A DNA stretch of 22,599 nucleotides from DATAVK01 sp036267755. Its GTDB lineage: Bacteria > Actinomycetota > Actinomycetes > JAFAQI01. The stretch is from assembly GCA_036267755.1 (NCBI GenBank), contig DATAVK010000002.1, positions 1 to 22,599 on the forward strand. Reading direction: 5' to 3'. Shown here in pieces: positions 21,202 to 22,599 of this stretch (its first letter is position 1; every line of letters starts with the position of its first letter). A program made the translations under genes and the position numbers. The notes under the pieces were generated by a model. The model ran no database searches, was not told where the DNA came from, and saw only the letters and a program-made list of their open reading frames with translations.

Positions 21202-22217
21202 TGAACGACGACATCGACCAGTTGAGCGAGACCTTCGCCGCCCACGAACACCTCGCGCCCGACGCCGCCGACGTACTCGTCCGCGCGAAGGCGATCGCTC
21301 GGTCGTACCAGCGTCGGCGGTGGGCAGTCCGGGCAACCGGCGGAGCCGTCCTCGGCGCCGGCCTGGTCGCCGGTGGCATCGCGCTGCCGGGTCGGCTAGG
21401 TCATGCCAGCTCCGGACAGACGGTGGCCGTCCAGCCGGCCGATGGCGGCACTCCGTCGCCGAGCGCCTCCTCGGCGGTGTACACGCAAGACCAGGACTGG
21501 GCCGCCTACTTCGCGGCGGGTTACGACTACACCGACGCGCAACAACTCGCTGCGCTGTGGCACGACAGCAGCGACATCGGCACCATCAAGGCACAGGCTG
21601 GGCTCAAGCTGCTCGAGGGACAGGAGCTGCCGATCAAGCCGAGCGGTACGCCGGAGACCAAGACGGACGCCGCACAGACGGCGTTCTTCGCGGCTGGTTA
21701 TGACTACAACGACGCCGTCACGCTGGGCAAGGTCTGGCACGAGACCGACATCACCCACGTCAAGGTGCAGGCCGGTGAGAAGCTGCTCGCCGGGAAGACG
21801 TTGCCCATCAAGCCGAGCGGGGGGACGTTCGTGGAGGGGCAGAAGGATTCGGGCACCACCGGAGGGAGCGTCGCCACCCCCACCAAGGAGGACGCCGCCA
21901 TGTCGGAGTTCTTCGCGGAAGGCTACGACTACAACGATGCAGTCAGCCTGGCGAAGATCTGGCACGAGTCGGACGTCTTCTCCGTGAAGGCGGAGGCAGG
22001 GCAGAAGCTGCTCGACGGGAAGCAGCTGCCGATCCCGCCGAGCGGTACGGCGTTGACCGCATCAGAGAAGGAGCAGGACGCCTACATCAACGCCGGATAC
22101 ACCTACGCCGACGCTCTCAAACTCGGCAACATCTGGCATGAGACCGACATCACCCAGATCAAGAACGCGGCCGGCCAGATGTTGCTCGACGGGAAGAAAC
22201 TGCCGATCGGCCCGTGA
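21201..22217 (+). CDS. Membrane-anchored protein with four GYDY/WH/LPI tandem modules; possible anti-sigma partner
   Basis: A 338-residue protein from ATG 21201; an in-frame opening further upstream merely reads through the sigma gene. Residues 1-41 are cytosolic and charged (DQLSETFAAHEHLAPDA, then basic KAIARSYQRRRW), like the N-termini of membrane partners of SigE-type sigma factors. A TM helix lies at about 43-63, followed by a Pro/Ser/Thr linker. The exported part has four copies of a roughly 48-residue module (101-149, 160-207, 235-282, 292-338) with consensus FFAAGYDYnDA, then L-x-x-iWHetD, then AG-x-kLLdGK-x-LPI. No zinc-binding anti-sigma HxxxCxxC motif is visible. Coupling to the sigma gene suggests it senses an envelope signal (inference). 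It overlaps the amidoligase-like gene by 4 bases (GTGA). I know no named function. Confidence 0.8.
   Translation: MNDDIDQLSETFAAHEHLAPDAADVLVRAKAIARSYQRRRWAVRATGGAVLGAGLVAGGIALPGRLGHASSGQTVAVQPADGGTPSPSASSAVYTQDQDWAAYFAAGYDYTDAQQLAALWHDSSDIGTIKAQAGLKLLEGQELPIKPSGTPETKTDAAQTAFFAAGYDYNDAVTLGKVWHETDITHVKVQAGEKLLAGKTLPIKPSGGTFVEGQKDSGTTGGSVATPTKEDAAMSEFFAEGYDYNDAVSLAKIWHESDVFSVKAEAGQKLLDGKQLPIPPSGTALTASEKEQDAYINAGYTYADALKLGNIWHETDITQIKNAAGQMLLDGKKLPIGP
21501..22214 (+). repeat. Four coding tandem modules (about 48 codons each)
   Basis: The modules lie at 21501-21647, 21678-21821, 21903-22046 and 22074-22214. Each has GYxY, an invariant Trp-His pair, Asp two or three residues later, AG-x-x-LL-x-G and LPI. 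Modules 2 and 3 are most alike; module 1 has one extra residue after WH, and module 4 is the most diverged (YINAGYTYADA, ends at the stop). Linkers are 11, 27 and 9 residues. The pattern indicates internal duplication. Confidence 0.85.
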
Positions 22218-22599
22218 CCTGGGGGCTGCGCCGTCGTACCGGCTTCGAGGTCGAGCTGCTCGCACCCCACGGGTCGAGCCGACGGACGCTGGCCGAGGCT
22301 CTGGCCGAGAGCTGTGGCGGGCGGATCCGCCCGGTGTGGCACGAGGACAGCGAGCCCGCGCTGGTGGCGCGGCTCGGCGGTCGGTTCCTTCACCTGACGC
22401 AGGGCTTCGAGGTACTCGCCGAGTCGGGTGACCAGCTCTGCACGCTGGTCGACGACGTGACGATCGTCTCCGAACTCGATCCGACGGCTCCCGCCGTACC
22501 GGGCTGGCACCGGCTGCTCACCGACGATCCGCGGCTGCTCCACCTGCTCGCGCGGGTCAGCGATCCGGGTGGACCGCTCGAGACGGCGCTCGATCCCGC
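22214..22599 (+). CDS. Amidoligase-family protein, N-terminal part
   Basis: Starts at GTG 22214 inside the stop of the repeat-protein gene and runs open to the window end (128 codons seen). The N-terminus RRTGFEVELLAPHGSSRRTL, followed by a His/Ser-Glu segment VWHEDSEPALV and VDDVTIVSELD, resembles actinobacterial amidoligase_2-type proteins. E12-x-E14 in GFEVE would be the metal-ligand glutamates of the glutamine-synthetase-like COOH-NH2 ligase fold. Such enzymes form amide bonds between carboxylates and amines, in peptide or metabolite modification. The catalytic remainder is outside the window, so the call is provisional. Four-base overlap with the upstream gene implies one operon with the sigma factor. 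Confidence 0.68.
   Translation, partial: MTWGLRRRTGFEVELLAPHGSSRRTLAEALAESCGGRIRPVWHEDSEPALVARLGGRFLHLTQGFEVLAESGDQLCTLVDDVTIVSELDPTAPAVPGWHRLLTDDPRLLHLLARVSDPGGPLETALDP

Noticed and set aside
21501..22214. CRISPR-like or non-coding tandem repeat
   Set aside because: The repeat is in codon frame, diverged at third positions and separated by unequal linkers; it is a protein-level duplication.

Overview
The window comes from a high-GC actinobacterium (Actinomycetota). The coding sequences show the strong G/C third-position bias of that phylum, starts are often GTG, and several families are typical of it: a SigE-family ECF sigma factor, a DUF3052 protein, a three-helix-bundle protein and an actinobacterial-type amidoligase. 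I cannot place it below class level from sequence alone. There are no tRNA or rRNA genes, insertion sequences, integrases or CRISPR arrays, so this looks like ordinary chromosome with some unusual accessory clusters.

Layout. (1) 1-490 is the 3' end of a sedolisin (S53) peptidase gene. (2) 487-8450 is a potassium-signalling block. A minus-strand KdpE/KdpD-like pair, whose kinase lacks the usual KdpD sensor domain, diverges from a KimA-type potassium permease, which is followed by a full-length kdpD and kdpE. No kdpFABC genes are visible. The divergent region carries three helically phased ATCTTGACG repeats, a likely KdpE-type operator. (3) 8451-8786 is the only gene-free stretch over 300 bases. 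It holds two strong hairpins with C5 loops flanking a TTCAG/G-run repeat field. (4) 8787-11310 has a membrane GGDEF-EAL protein with a degenerate GGDEF (GGNGF) but an intact EAL, diverging from a small HD-domain hydrolase. (5) 11324-14483 has two coupled small minus-strand genes, an unrecognised two-TM protein coupled to a DUF3052 gene, and a DOPA-dioxygenase-like gene.

(6) 14490-20516 is a long minus-strand run. Read in transcription order it is tatA, tatC, a Tat-exported ferritin-like protein, mntH, tatB, a TfoX-like gene, a small Cys-rich protein, an XdhC-like factor and a hotdog thioesterase. The Tat translocase genes therefore bracket an export substrate with a ferritin-type metal site and a Mn/Fe importer, suggesting an extracytoplasmic metal-handling cluster. 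(7) 20686-22599 diverges from tatA. A SigE-family sigma factor gene overlaps a gene for a membrane-anchored protein with four copies of a roughly 48-residue GYDY...WH...LPI module, which in turn overlaps the start of an amidoligase-like gene cut by the window edge. This tightly coupled trio is the best candidate for a little-described system here.
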